Origin: JBFWUM01 sp050247255
GTDB lineage: Bacteria > Acidobacteriota > Vicinamibacteria > Vicinamibacterales > UBA2999
Assembly: GCA_050247255.1 (NCBI GenBank)
Contig: JBFWUM010000013.1
Span: 21,180-85,179 of the forward strand
Direction: 5' to 3'
DNA: 64,000 nt
In this document: positions 8,312-15,897 of the stretch, piece by piece
Position numbering within the stretch: the stretch's first letter is position 1
Layout of the letters: each line of letters starts with the position of its first letter
The notes under the pieces: model-generated
What the model saw: the letters and a program-made list of their open reading frames with translations, nothing else
The model's database searches: none
Told to the model about the DNA's origin: nothing
Position numbers and translations under genes: made by a program

Positions 8312-8344
8312 GGTCCTGGGCAGGGTTTCCGTCGCGAGGGAGGC

Positions 8345-8854
8345 ATGGTTATCGCGCTCTTCCGCACTGGGTTGCTCGTCGGATTCGTTGGATGCGCGCT
8401 GGTCGCGGCCCAGGCCCCCGGTGGGCCCGCGGCGCCGGACGGGACGTTGTCTTTCGAAGTGGCGTCCATACGCCGTTCGACTGTGGATCGGCCCCAGCGG
8501 TCCGGAATCATCCCTACGCCCGGGCGGTTCGCCACCGAGCATGCGGCCGCCTCGGCGCTGATCGGGGTTGGATGCCGCGGCCTGTTCGACGAGCTTCAAG
8601 GTGTGCCCGAGTGGGCCCGGACCGAACGCTACTCGGTCACCGCGACGTTTCCTGATGGCGCCACCGCGCGGGACATCCCCCTCATGGTGCGCAATCTTCT
8701 GCGCGAACGATTCAGTTTTGCTTTCCACACTATCGAGGAAGGGCGAGAGGTGCTGGCTTTGATTCGCGCGGAGCCGGACGCGCCGTTGACGGAGACAACG
8801 GCGACCGTGAGGATCCTGGTCGTCGACAGGTTCGAACGTCCCAGCGAAAACTAG
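8345..8854 (+). CDS. Shortened DUF3738/TIGR03435-family secreted protein
   Basis: 169 aa from ATG 8345, including a signal-like helix ending LVAAQAPG. The N-terminal half has the family pattern FEVASIRRS, then GxxxTPGRFATEHAA, GVPEWARTERYSVTATFP and LLRERFSFAFH. The last residues (TVRILVVDRFERPSEN) match the usual extreme C-terminus of these proteins. The ~70-100 residues normally found between AEPDA and that end are absent, so the gene looks like an in-frame internal deletion. Function of the family is unknown; it is expanded in Acidobacteria. Near-perfect 45-bp inverted repeats flank the gene. Confidence 0.65.
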   Translation: MVIALFRTGLLVGFVGCALVAAQAPGGPAAPDGTLSFEVASIRRSTVDRPQRSGIIPTPGRFATEHAAASALIGVGCRGLFDELQGVPEWARTERYSVTATFPDGATARDIPLMVRNLLRERFSFAFHTIEEGREVLALIRAEPDAPLTETTATVRILVVDRFERPSEN

Positions 8855-8862
8855 GTTCGATT

Positions 8863-8907
8863 CTCGGTGTCTCGGTGCCTCGGTGGCCCGTGATCAGTGA
8901 CTGTCGC
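8863..8907 (-). repeat. Right arm of the 45-bp inverted repeat around the DUF3738-like gene
   Basis: It starts CTCGGTGTCTCGGTGCC and ends GATCAGTGACTGTCGC. Only one base differs from the reverse complement of 8267-8311. It lies 9 bp after the stop of the enclosed gene and 5 bp before the 3' end of the phosphoesterase gene on the other strand. Confidence 0.9.
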
Positions 8908-8911
8908 CCCG

Positions 8912-9649
8912 CTAACGCCCAACAGCCAGGCGCTGCGCCAGGACGTCCGGCAGGCCGGCGGCGATGATCTTCCCCTGGGCCGCGGCCACGTCGTAGTCGA
9001 TGCGGCGGACGGTCAGGACCTGGGCGCCGGTGTCGAGGATGCCGAAGGCGGCGCGGGGGTCGCCGTCGCGCGGCTGGCCGACGGCGCCGCAGTTGATCAG
9101 GTACTTCGATTTGCCGTCGAGGCGGATGGTGAACTCCGGGCCGCGTGGCGGGCCGATCACCGCCGACCGTTGCCCGGCCAGGCGGAACGCGCTCGGCACG
9201 TGCGTGTGGCCGAACAGGCAGAGCGGGCGCTCGGACACCCGGAGCGCGCGCATGGCATCCAGGTCGTCGAAGATGTAGACGTCCTCGTCGAACGGCGCGC
9301 CGTGGCAGATCTCCACGCTGTCGTCGACCCTCACCGGGCCCTGCGGCAGCGCCGCGACCCAATCCCGATTGGCCGCCGTCAGCGTCGTCGCCGTCCAGGC
9401 GATGGCGTGGCGGGCGAGGTAGTTGAATCCCTCGACGCTGTCGAGGCCGACGCCGACCTTGTCATGGTTGCCGCGGATGCAGGTGACCGCCGGCAGCGCG
9501 CGCAGGCGTTCGACGACGGCGTTGGGGTCGGCGCCGTAGCCGATGAAATCGCCGAGCGCGAGGACGTGGTCGACGGCTCCGGCCGCGGCCAGCACCGCCT
9601 CGAACGCCTCGAGGTTGGCGTGCACGTCGCTGACGATTAGATATCGCAT
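8912..9649 (-). CDS. Calcineurin-like metallophosphoesterase (YfcE/MJ0936 type)
   Basis: 245 aa. The dimetal site is complete: SDVHAN (D-x-H), LGDFIGYGADP, RGNHD, CHGAP and FGHTH. This arrangement and length fit the MJ0936/YfcE group of small phosphodiesterases; the substrate cannot be told from sequence. Start is ATG at 9649, which lies at the edge of the inverted repeat 9648-9732. It is transcribed in the same direction as aroA-aroK and could be the third gene of that unit, separated by the 78-bp repeat region. Confidence 0.85.
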   Translation of the reverse strand: MRYLIVSDVHANLEAFEAVLAAAGAVDHVLALGDFIGYGADPNAVVERLRALPAVTCIRGNHDKVGVGLDSVEGFNYLARHAIAWTATTLTAANRDWVAALPQGPVRVDDSVEICHGAPFDEDVYIFDDLDAMRALRVSERPLCLFGHTHVPSAFRLAGQRSAVIGPPRGPEFTIRLDGKSKYLINCGAVGQPRDGDPRAAFGILDTGAQVLTVRRIDYDVAAAQGKIIAAGLPDVLAQRLAVGR

Positions 9650-9732
9650 TGACGAATTTACGGATTGACGGATTGACGCATTGGATTGATCAAACGAAAT
9701 TCGTCATTTCGTCAATCCGTAAATCCGTCAAT
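9648..9732. repeat. Inverted repeat built from GGATTGACG units
   Basis: Left arm (about 9648-9679) repeats ATTGACGAATTTACGG and GGATTGACG. The right arm (about 9701-9732) is its imperfect reverse complement, CGTCAATCCGTAAATCCGTC. It fills the gap between aroK and the phosphoesterase and could form a long hairpin in the transcript, perhaps a terminator or processing site. There is no U-tract. Confidence 0.8.
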
Positions 9733-10225
9733 ACCCGATCCATTCCAGTAACCGCTCAACGACCTCCGGCAGCGGGCGCGCGGCGTCGATGCGGACGTGC
9801 GCCTGGCTGTAGAAGATCTGCCGCCGCTCGAACAGCTGTTCCATCTGCGCGCGGTCGGCGGCCAGCGGCCGGCGCCCGTCCTGTGGCACGCGATCCAGCA
9901 GCCGCGCCAGCGGCACGTCGAGCCAGGCCACGGCGCCGTCGGCCAGCATCAGCGCGCGGTTGTCGGGATCAGCGAATGTGCCGCCGCCGGTGGCGACGAT
10001 GATCTGGCGCTGCGGCACGAGATCGTGGAGCACGGCGCGCTCGGCGGCGCGGAAGTACGGCTCACCGCGCTGCGCGAAGATCTCGGCCACGCGCCGTCCT
10101 TCCCGCGCCTCGATGCGTTCGTCGATGTCCTCGGCGCGCCAGCCGATGCGCCGGCTCACCGCCCGGGCCACCGAGCTCTTCCCCGCGCCCATGAAGCCCA
10201 CCAGGTAGATCTTGTCGCTCTTCAC
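9728..10225 (-). CDS. aroK: Shikimate kinase
   Basis: 165 aa, the normal size for AroK. The P-loop is GFMGAGKS (10-17), followed by DIDERIE for substrate and Mg, RGEPYFRAAE with the shikimate-binding arginine, and the GGG loop (79-81). A lid arginine lies in GRRPLAA. It phosphorylates shikimate at O3, two steps before chorismate. GTG start overlaps the aroA stop (GTGA), so aroA and aroK are translationally coupled. Confidence 0.95.
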   Translation of the reverse strand: MKSDKIYLVGFMGAGKSSVARAVSRRIGWRAEDIDERIEAREGRRVAEIFAQRGEPYFRAAERAVLHDLVPQRQIIVATGGGTFADPDNRALMLADGAVAWLDVPLARLLDRVPQDGRRPLAADRAQMEQLFERRQIFYSQAHVRIDAARPLPEVVERLLEWIGY

Positions 10226-11529
10226 ACCCGCAGCGACTCGAGCACGTCGAAGAACTGCGGGTAGGACACGGCCGCGGCGCCGGCATCGCGGATGACGGTG
10301 GGGCCGGACGCGCCGAGCGCGGCGATGGCAAAGGCCATGGCCAGGCGGTGATCGTTCAGCGCGTCCACCTCGCCGCCGCGCAGCCGGCTGCCGCCGGCCA
10401 CGTGGAAGCCGTCCTGCTGTTCCTCGATCGTCGCCCCCATCCGGCGCAGGCCGTCGGCCAGCGCCGAAATGCGGTCGCTCTCCTTGACGCGGAGCTCCTC
10501 GGCGCCGCTCACCGTCAGGCTGCCGCCATGCGTCGCCAGCGCGGCGAGCACCGGCAGCTCGTCGATCAGGCCGGGGACCTCTTCGGGCGCGATGACGACG
10601 TCGTTGAGGGCCTCGTGGCGGACGGTCACCAGGCCGTACGGCTCGTCGCCGCGGTCGGGCCCCTTGAGGATATTGACCTCGGCGCCGAACCGCTCGAGGA
10701 CGCCGAGGATGGCGGTGCGCGTCGGGTTGAGGCCGACCTCCTCGACGGTGATCTCAGAGTCCGGCAGCGCCGCGGCCGCGACCAGCCAGAACGCCGCCGA
10801 CGACATGTCGGCGGGGACGTGGCGGACGCCGCCAATCAGCCGCTGGCCGCCGCGAATGGCGACCGACGTGCCGGCGCGCAGCACCTGGGCGCCGAACGCT
10901 TCGAGGGCGCGCTCCGTATGATCACGTGTGGACAGCGGTTCGGTGACCCGCGTGAGGCCGTCGCCGTGCAGGCCGGCGAGCAGGACGGCGCTCTTCACCT
11001 GTGCGCTCGGCACGTCGGGCGAGAAATCAATCGCCTTGACGGCGCGGGTGCCCTCAATGGTCAGCGGCGGCCGGCCGTCGACGGCGGAAAGCCTGGCGCC
11101 CATGCGCTCGAGCGGCACCATGATGCGGCGCATGGGCCGGCGCCGCAGCGACTCGTCGCCGTCAATCGTGGTGGTGAACGGGTGGGCGGCAAGCAGGCCG
11201 GCGAGCATGCGCATGGTGCTGCCGGAGTTGCCCGCGTCGAGCGGCCGCGACGGGCGGCGCAGGCCGCGAATGCCGGTGCCCTGGATGCGGATGGTCAGCC
11301 CCGTGCGCTCGTCATGCGCCAGCTGCTCGATGTCGACCCCGAGGCCGCGCAGGCAGGTCAGCGTCGAGGCGCAGTCGGCGCCGGTGGAGTAGCCGTGCAC
11401 GGTGGTCTGCCCGTCGGCAATCGCCGACAGCAGCGCGTAGCGGTGCGAGATCGACTTGTCACCGGGTGGGCGGACGCGGCCGCGGACCTGTGGCGCCGGG
11501 TGCACGGTCACGGCGAACGTCGAGGACAT
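10222..11529 (-). CDS. aroA: 3-phosphoshikimate 1-carboxyvinyltransferase (EPSP synthase)
   Basis: 435 aa. It shows PPGDKSISHR near the N-terminus, DAGNSGSTMRMLAGLL for the PEP-binding loop, the RRPMRR segment, DVPSAQVKSAVLLAG, and ELRVKESDRISAL near the C-terminus. EPSP synthase joins phosphoenolpyruvate to shikimate-3-phosphate in the cytoplasm. The loop is NSGSTMR rather than the common NAGTAMR. Start is ATG at 11529, 43 bp from the divergent RsbW-like gene, so the two share a small regulatory region. Confidence 0.95.
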   Translation of the reverse strand: MSSTFAVTVHPAPQVRGRVRPPGDKSISHRYALLSAIADGQTTVHGYSTGADCASTLTCLRGLGVDIEQLAHDERTGLTIRIQGTGIRGLRRPSRPLDAGNSGSTMRMLAGLLAAHPFTTTIDGDESLRRRPMRRIMVPLERMGARLSAVDGRPPLTIEGTRAVKAIDFSPDVPSAQVKSAVLLAGLHGDGLTRVTEPLSTRDHTERALEAFGAQVLRAGTSVAIRGGQRLIGGVRHVPADMSSAAFWLVAAAALPDSEITVEEVGLNPTRTAILGVLERFGAEVNILKGPDRGDEPYGLVTVRHEALNDVVIAPEEVPGLIDELPVLAALATHGGSLTVSGAEELRVKESDRISALADGLRRMGATIEEQQDGFHVAGGSRLRGGEVDALNDHRLAMAFAIAALGASGPTVIRDAGAAAVSYPQFFDVLESLRV

Positions 11530-11554
11530 GAGGTTTGACTATAGCAGGGCGGAC

Positions 11555-11560
11555 TATAAT
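11555..11560 (+). promoter_or_regulatory. TATAAT -10-like box upstream of the RsbW-like gene
   Basis: A perfect TATAAT lies 12 nt before the ATG at 11573. A TTGACT at 11535-11540 is upstream, but the 14-nt spacer is too short for a standard sigma-70 promoter. If the box is used, the transcript would start about 6 nt before the ATG, giving a nearly leaderless message. Confidence 0.45.
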
Positions 11561-11572
11561 TCCGATCAGCTG

Positions 11573-12016
11573 ATGCGCAGCGGGAACAGCGTCCGTCTCG
11601 ACTTCCGCAGCGGCCTCGAGATGCTCGACTTCGTGCAGGTGGTCAGCGATCACGTGGCGCGGATGGCCGGGCTCGACGAGGACGGCATTCACTGGGTCGG
11701 CGTCGCCGTGCGCGAGTCGGTGATCAACGCCATCAAGCACGGGAACGGCAACGACGCCGGCAAGCGGGTGCACGTCGAGTTCACGCCGCTCGAGAACGAG
11801 GGGCCCGCCGGCCTGGCCGTGCGGGTCCGGGACGAGGGGCCCGGCTTCGACCCGGCGGCGCTGCCCGATCCGCTGGCGCCGGAGAACATCCTCAAGGCCA
11901 GCGGCCGCGGCATTTTCCTCATCCGCAGCTTCATGGACGAACTGACGCTGCAGCGTGCCCCGGAAGGGGGCATGGAAGTCGTCATGGTCAAGCGTGCCCA
12001 GCCCACCCCCGCCTGA
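11573..12016 (+). CDS. RsbW/SpoIIAB-like anti-sigma factor histidine-kinase-fold ATPase
   Basis: 147 aa. GHKL ATPase boxes are clear: ESVINAIKHGN (N box), VRDEGPGFDPAALPDP (G1) and ASGRGIFLIRSFMD (G2). Proteins of this size and layout are serine kinases or anti-sigma factors of partner-switching systems. No anti-anti-sigma (STAS) or sigma gene is adjacent, so the partner must be elsewhere. The ATG at 11573 was chosen over an upstream ATG at 11528 because the latter overlaps the divergent aroA start codon. The 3' end overlaps the phosphatase gene by 23 nt. Confidence 0.82.
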   Translation: MRSGNSVRLDFRSGLEMLDFVQVVSDHVARMAGLDEDGIHWVGVAVRESVINAIKHGNGNDAGKRVHVEFTPLENEGPAGLAVRVRDEGPGFDPAALPDPLAPENILKASGRGIFLIRSFMDELTLQRAPEGGMEVVMVKRAQPTPA

Positions 12017-12815
12017 TCCCGTTTTCCTCGCCACCGCCACCGAGATCGTGCTTCGCGCCGGCGACATCCAGCGCCGCGGCCAGGCCGAAGGTTTCCGCGT
12101 CGACAAGAAGGGGGCGATCGACCTCGTCACCGAGATCGACCTCGAGTGCGAGCGGATGTGCCGGGATCTGCTCGCCGAGCGCTTTCCGGAGCACGAGATC
12201 CTCGCCGAGGAGTTCGGTGGCTCGCAGGACGCGACGCACTCGCGCTTCCGCTGGATCTTCGACCCGCTCGACGGCACGACCAACTACACCCATGGGCTGC
12301 CGATCTATTGCGCCTCGCTGGGGCTCGAGATCGACGGGGAGCTGGCTGTCGGCGCGGTCTACGACCCGTCGCGCAAGGAGCTGTTCACGGCGGAGCGCGG
12401 GCAGGGGGCGTTCCTGAACGGCGAGCGGATCCACGTGTCGGATCGCGGCGCGCTCCTCGACGCGCTGCTCGTCACCGGGTTTCCCTACGACATCCAGAAG
12501 CACGGACCTGGGCTCGTCGAGCTGTTCGGCCTCTTCCTCAGCCGCGCCCGCGCCGTCCGCCGTCTCGGCTCGGCGGCCCTCGACCTGTGCTACGTCGCTG
12601 CCGGCCGCTTCGACGGCTTCTGGGAGCAGCACCTCAAGCCGTGGGACGTCGCCGCCGGCGCGCTGATCTGTCAGGAGGCCGGCGGCCGCATCACCGGCAT
12701 GGGCGGCGAGCCGTTCGACCCGAAGGTCCCGCACCTCGTCGCCAGCAACGGCGCCATCCACGACCAGGCGCTCGAGGTCATCCGCGAATTCCGATCTCGG
12801 GAGAGGACGGCCTGA
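11994..12815 (+). CDS. Inositol-1-monophosphatase family protein (SuhB-like)
   Basis: 273 aa from the GTG inside the end of the previous gene. Metal and substrate motifs are all present: EILAEEFGG, DPLDGTTNYTHGLP, GAVYDPSRKELFTAERGQGA, and WDVAAGALICQEAGG. The family hydrolyses inositol phosphates and related sugar phosphates with Mg; SuhB also binds RNA polymerase in E. coli. Overlap with the kinase gene suggests a two-gene unit. A GTG at 11955 would add 13 residues of low-complexity sequence and is less likely. Confidence 0.9.
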   Translation: MPSPPPPDPVFLATATEIVLRAGDIQRRGQAEGFRVDKKGAIDLVTEIDLECERMCRDLLAERFPEHEILAEEFGGSQDATHSRFRWIFDPLDGTTNYTHGLPIYCASLGLEIDGELAVGAVYDPSRKELFTAERGQGAFLNGERIHVSDRGALLDALLVTGFPYDIQKHGPGLVELFGLFLSRARAVRRLGSAALDLCYVAAGRFDGFWEQHLKPWDVAAGALICQEAGGRITGMGGEPFDPKVPHLVASNGAIHDQALEVIREFRSRERTA

Positions 12816-12830
12816 CCCCAGGTGGAGACA

Positions 12831-12935
12831 CGACAGCCACCGCCACGAACCACCGAGGCACCGAGGCACCGAGAATTTCTTAATGTTTTCGACTCGGTGT
12901 CTCGGTGCCTCGGTGGTCCGTCGTGGTAGCTGTCG
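12831..12935. repeat. Long hairpin of the CCACCGAGGCACCGAG repeat family
   Basis: Left arm 12831-12873, loop 12874-12892, right arm 12893-12935. The arms match at 38 of 43 positions. Sequence and length agree with the arms at 8267-8311 and 8863-8907, but the loop holds only 19 nt instead of a gene. It follows the phosphatase stop by 15 nt and might end its transcript. Confidence 0.85.
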
Positions 12936-12975
12936 CTGGCATTCCCATTGCTGGGCTGTCGTGCCGGAGGTTCTC

Positions 12976-13668
12976 ATGTTGATCAGACTGGCGCTTGCCC
13001 TGCTGGTGGTCGCGGCGACGGCGCAACCGGCCCTGGCGCAGCAGACGCTCAATTTCACCCTCGGCTACTTCTCCGTGCGCGGCGAGGATGCGCGCGTCGA
13101 CGGGGACGTCGTCGCCGAGAACCGCGAGTTCCTCACCTTCGACGTCGGCGAGCTCAGTGGCGGCACGGTTGGCGCCGAGTACCTGATCCCGCTCGGCAAT
13201 TTCTTCGAGGCGGGCGCCGGGATCCACTTCTCGCGCCGGACGACCACCTCGGTCTACACCGATTTCCAGGCGAACGACGGCTCGGAGATCGCGCAGGACC
13301 TGCGGCTGCGCATCGTCCCGATCGCGTTCACCGTGCGCGCGCTGCCGTTCGGTAACTCATCGCCGGTGCAGCCGTACATCGGCGGCGGCCTCGGCATCTT
13401 CGCGTGGCGCTACAGCGAGTCCGGGGATTTCATCAACTTCGGCGCGCCGGGCCGGCCGGTCTTCCGCGATACGTTCGTGGCGGATGGCACCGCGACCGGG
13501 CCGATCGTCCTCGGCGGGCTGCGCTTTGCCGGCGATTCGCTGAGCGCCGGCGCCGAGATCCGCTACCAGGCCGCGGAAGGCGAGGTCGGCTCCGACTTCG
13601 CGGCGCCGAAGATCGACCTCGGCGGCTGGTCCTACCTGTTCACGGTCGGCCTGCGATTCGGCCGCTGA
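12976..13668 (+). CDS. Outer-membrane beta-barrel protein
   Basis: 230 aa. Signal peptide MLIRLALALLVV to ALAQQ, then alternating short hydrophobic strands with Gly/Tyr/Phe-rich turns (TLNFTLGYFSVRGED; FFEAGAGIHFSRRTTT; PYIGGGLGIFAWRY) ending in YLFTVGLRFGR. This is the pattern of small 8-strand porin-like or OmpA-like barrels. The ligand is unknown. The ATG at 12976 was chosen because GGAGG lies 5 nt upstream and the signal peptide starts there. It stands alone between two long repeats. Confidence 0.75.
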   Translation: MLIRLALALLVVAATAQPALAQQTLNFTLGYFSVRGEDARVDGDVVAENREFLTFDVGELSGGTVGAEYLIPLGNFFEAGAGIHFSRRTTTSVYTDFQANDGSEIAQDLRLRIVPIAFTVRALPFGNSSPVQPYIGGGLGIFAWRYSESGDFINFGAPGRPVFRDTFVADGTATGPIVLGGLRFAGDSLSAGAEIRYQAAEGEVGSDFAAPKIDLGGWSYLFTVGLRFGR

Positions 13669-13677
13669 ACGAGAACC

Positions 13678-13800
13678 TTGAAGGTTAAAGGTTAAAGGGC
13701 AAAGGTTAAAGGTCAAAGGGCACCGGTCTTCGACCTTTAACCTTTGCCCTTTAACCTTTGCCCTTTAATCTTTGCCCTTTGCCCTTTGCCCTTTAACCTG
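13678..13800. repeat. AAAGGTTAAAGG/CCTTTAACCTTT periodic inverted repeat
   Basis: A purine-rich half (about 13678-13721) repeats GGTTAAAGG/GGCAAAGG units. A longer pyrimidine half (about 13733-13800) repeats CCTTTAACCTTTGCC. The halves are inverted copies around CACCGGTCTTCGACC. It separates convergent genes ending at 13668 (+) and 13793 (-) and could work as a bidirectional terminator. The repeat is too irregular and spacer-free to be a CRISPR. Confidence 0.85.
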
Positions 13801-15259
13801 TTCTGCGTCGGTACAACGCCACCCCGCCCCCGTCACAAAGGCGTTCCATCCCGGCAACGAAGTCCGGATCACGGCGAATTCGCTGGGCGAGCACGTCGCC
13901 CCCTTCCGCCTGTTCCTCGACCAGCATCCAGCCCGCGTGCATCGCGGGTCCGGTTTCCATCGCCGTTTCCCAGATGATGCCGTTGCCTTCGTGGATGAAG
14001 TCGGCGATGGCGAACCCCCGCCACGACAGCTCCTGCATGTAGTGGGCGAGCGATCCCATGCTGGCCATCACCTTGTCGCCGCGATAGGCGTCGGCCAGGC
14101 AGGCGCTGACCGCGCGCCGCGCGCGGCTGTTGGGCACGTCCCACTGCGCTTCGACCAGCATGGGCGCCTCGCGGTCCCAGGGCGGGGACTCGACGAGGGC
14201 CGCTGCGATGAGGACTGCGGCAACCGCCGGCGCGAGCCGGCGCGAGAACGCCGTGGCCAGTCCGGCCCACAGCGCGCACGCCGCGACGAGCGGGACCATG
14301 TAGCGGATGCGGTAAGGGTGGCCGTCGACGAACGCCGCGAAGGGGAGCAGGGCGGCGGCGAAGAGTGCGAGTGCGACCAGGGCGGCGTCCTTCCGCCTGA
14401 AGGCGGAAACCACGACGGTCAGGGCCGCGGCGAGGGCAGCGATCTCGGTAACGTAGCCGCTCAACTCGTGGGTGCCCCACCAGATGCCGACAAGCACCCG
14501 CAACGGCTGGCCGTCGTACAGCGGATCGGGTACGAAGAAGCCGCTGGACACGAACCAGCTGCCGACGGTGATGCGGCTGTTGGCCAGGAACAGCGCGGCG
14601 GCCACCATCGGCCACGCCGCCAGCCGCAGCGTGCGGCGCGCAACGTCGGGCAGCGGGACGCCGCGGCGCCATAATGCGAGCGCGGCCAGGGTGCCTGCCG
14701 CCGCCACGACGAACCAGCCTTCGTATCGCGTCCAGGTCGTCGCGAACAGGACGGCCGCAAGCTTGACCGGCACCGCCGGCGCATCCGACTCGACCCACTC
14801 GGACACCCACAGCACCACCAGCGCCGACAGTGCCAGGAGCAGCGGCTCCGTCATCGGCGTCGCGTGCAGGTAGAGCAGGTTGGGGTTGAGCGCGAGCAGT
14901 GCGGTGGACACCGCCGCGCCGAGCTGGGAGCCGGTGGCGCGGAGGATCACCCGCGCGAAGGCCCATGCCGTGACGGCGAAGCAGCCGATCGACAGCGCCG
15001 ACCCGGAGGCGCCCGTCTGGTAGAGCAGATCGATCTGCGCCGGGATCATCTGCAGCAGGTGGGGCAGCGGCAGCCAGACGGCGCCGATCTGCTGCCAGCC
15101 GGGCGTCAGGTTGTCGAAGACCCGGCGCGAAACCACGAGGTGCGCCTTGGCGTCGTAGTGGCTGAGGACCAGGTCGGCGCGGAAGAAGACGACCCAGGCG
15201 GCGGTGGCGGCGAGCGCGGCGGCGGCGGCAAGCAGCCGCTCGAATCTCGCTATAATCAC
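13793..15259 (-). CDS. Membrane glycosyltransferase-like protein (GT39/PMT_2 type)
   Basis: 488 aa from GTG 15259; an ATG at 15307 would add 16 residues but overlaps the divergent gene. About ten membrane helices. The first outside loop carries SHYDAKAHLVVSRRVFD, the position where GT39 enzymes have their catalytic acidic residue. NPNLLYLHATPMTEPLLLAL is the conserved stretch near helix 4. A soluble C-terminal region of ~100 residues follows. Likely transfers a sugar from a polyprenyl-phosphate donor outside the cytoplasmic membrane. Residues from the TTCCGCC palindrome at 14391-14408 are read as part of the protein (SAFRRKDA), between two helices. Confidence 0.7.
   Translation of the reverse strand: MIIARFERLLAAAAALAATAAWVVFFRADLVLSHYDAKAHLVVSRRVFDNLTPGWQQIGAVWLPLPHLLQMIPAQIDLLYQTGASGSALSIGCFAVTAWAFARVILRATGSQLGAAVSTALLALNPNLLYLHATPMTEPLLLALSALVVLWVSEWVESDAPAVPVKLAAVLFATTWTRYEGWFVVAAAGTLAALALWRRGVPLPDVARRTLRLAAWPMVAAALFLANSRITVGSWFVSSGFFVPDPLYDGQPLRVLVGIWWGTHELSGYVTEIAALAAALTVVVSAFRRKDAALVALALFAAALLPFAAFVDGHPYRIRYMVPLVAACALWAGLATAFSRRLAPAVAAVLIAAALVESPPWDREAPMLVEAQWDVPNSRARRAVSACLADAYRGDKVMASMGSLAHYMQELSWRGFAIADFIHEGNGIIWETAMETGPAMHAGWMLVEEQAEGGDVLAQRIRRDPDFVAGMERLCDGGGVALYRRRTG
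14391..14408. repeat. TTCCGCCTGAAGGCGGAA palindrome inside a coding region
   Basis: An 18-bp perfect palindrome identical to 61501-61518. It lies in frame in the GT39-like gene, in a cytoplasmic or outside loop between helices. Confidence 0.85.
15251..15256 (+). promoter_or_regulatory. TATAAT box upstream of the DedA-family gene
   Basis: Perfect TATAAT on the plus strand, 37 nt before the GTG at 15294. No convincing -35 is visible. It lies just inside the likely divergent start of the GT39-like gene. Confidence 0.35.
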
Positions 15260-15293
15260 GTGGCGCGCCTCAGGATACCGTGAATCTGCCCTC

Positions 15294-15896
15294 GTGAAAG
15301 CGTTCATCAGCTCGCTCTATGGCTTCGCCCTCTCACTCGGCGGACCCGGCCTCTTCACCATCGCGTTCCTCGACTCCTCGTTCATCTCGCTGCCGCAGAT
15401 CAACGACGTCCTCGTCGTGCTGATGGTGGCCCAGAACACGGCGCTCATGCCGTACTACGCCGGCATGGCGACGCTCGGCTCGATTGCCGGCTGCTACGTG
15501 ATTTACTACCTGGCCGAACGCGGCGGCGAGACCTTCCTGCGGAAGCGGCTCAAGGCGGGCCACATCGACCGCGCGCTCGGGCTCTACCGCCGGCACGGCC
15601 TGCTGGCGCTGATGGTGCCGGCGCTGCTGCCGCCGCCGGCGCCGTTCAAGCTGTTCGTGCTGATGGCAGGCGTCGCCGGCGTCAGGCCGGTCCCGTTCGT
15701 CGTCGCCGTCGGTGTCGCGCGCGGTGCTCGCTACTTCGCGCTCGGCACGCTGACCATCCTGTACGGTGACGCGGCGCTCGAGCTGATGCGCACGCGCGGG
15801 CGCGAAGTGGCCCTGTGGCTGGTGGCCGCCATCGTCCTCGGCGCGCTGGCGTGGTTCGCCTGGAAGCGGCGCGCCCGACAGGCCGGAGCCGCCTGA
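15294..15896 (+). CDS. DedA/YqaA-family membrane protein (VTT domain)
   Basis: 200 aa. The family pattern is clear: GGPGLFTIAFLDSSF near the N-terminus, YYAGMATLGSIAGCYVIYYL, a conserved charged stretch FLRKRLKAGHIDRALGLYRR, and GLLALMVPALLPPPAPFKLF followed by two helices. DedA proteins are thought to be lipid scramblases or transporters, several for undecaprenyl phosphate. The GTG start follows a conserved N-terminal segment KAFISSLYGFALSLGG. It is followed after 1 nt by a GT2 gene, so both probably act on lipid-linked glycans. Confidence 0.85.
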   Translation: MKAFISSLYGFALSLGGPGLFTIAFLDSSFISLPQINDVLVVLMVAQNTALMPYYAGMATLGSIAGCYVIYYLAERGGETFLRKRLKAGHIDRALGLYRRHGLLALMVPALLPPPAPFKLFVLMAGVAGVRPVPFVVAVGVARGARYFALGTLTILYGDAALELMRTRGREVALWLVAAIVLGALAWFAWKRRARQAGAA

Positions 15897-15897
15897 G

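Noticed and set aside
8267..8907. Insertion sequence
   Set aside because: Terminal inverted repeats are present, but the enclosed gene is a DUF3738-type protein, not a transposase, and no flanking target duplication is visible.
11535..11560. Full sigma-70 promoter TTGACT-TATAAT upstream of the RsbW-like gene
   Set aside because: The spacer is 14 nt, shorter than the 16-18 nt needed; only the -10 box is reported.
13678..13800. Possible CRISPR array in the repeated region
   Set aside because: Units are only 7-9 bp, imperfect and contiguous, with no unique spacers and no cas genes.
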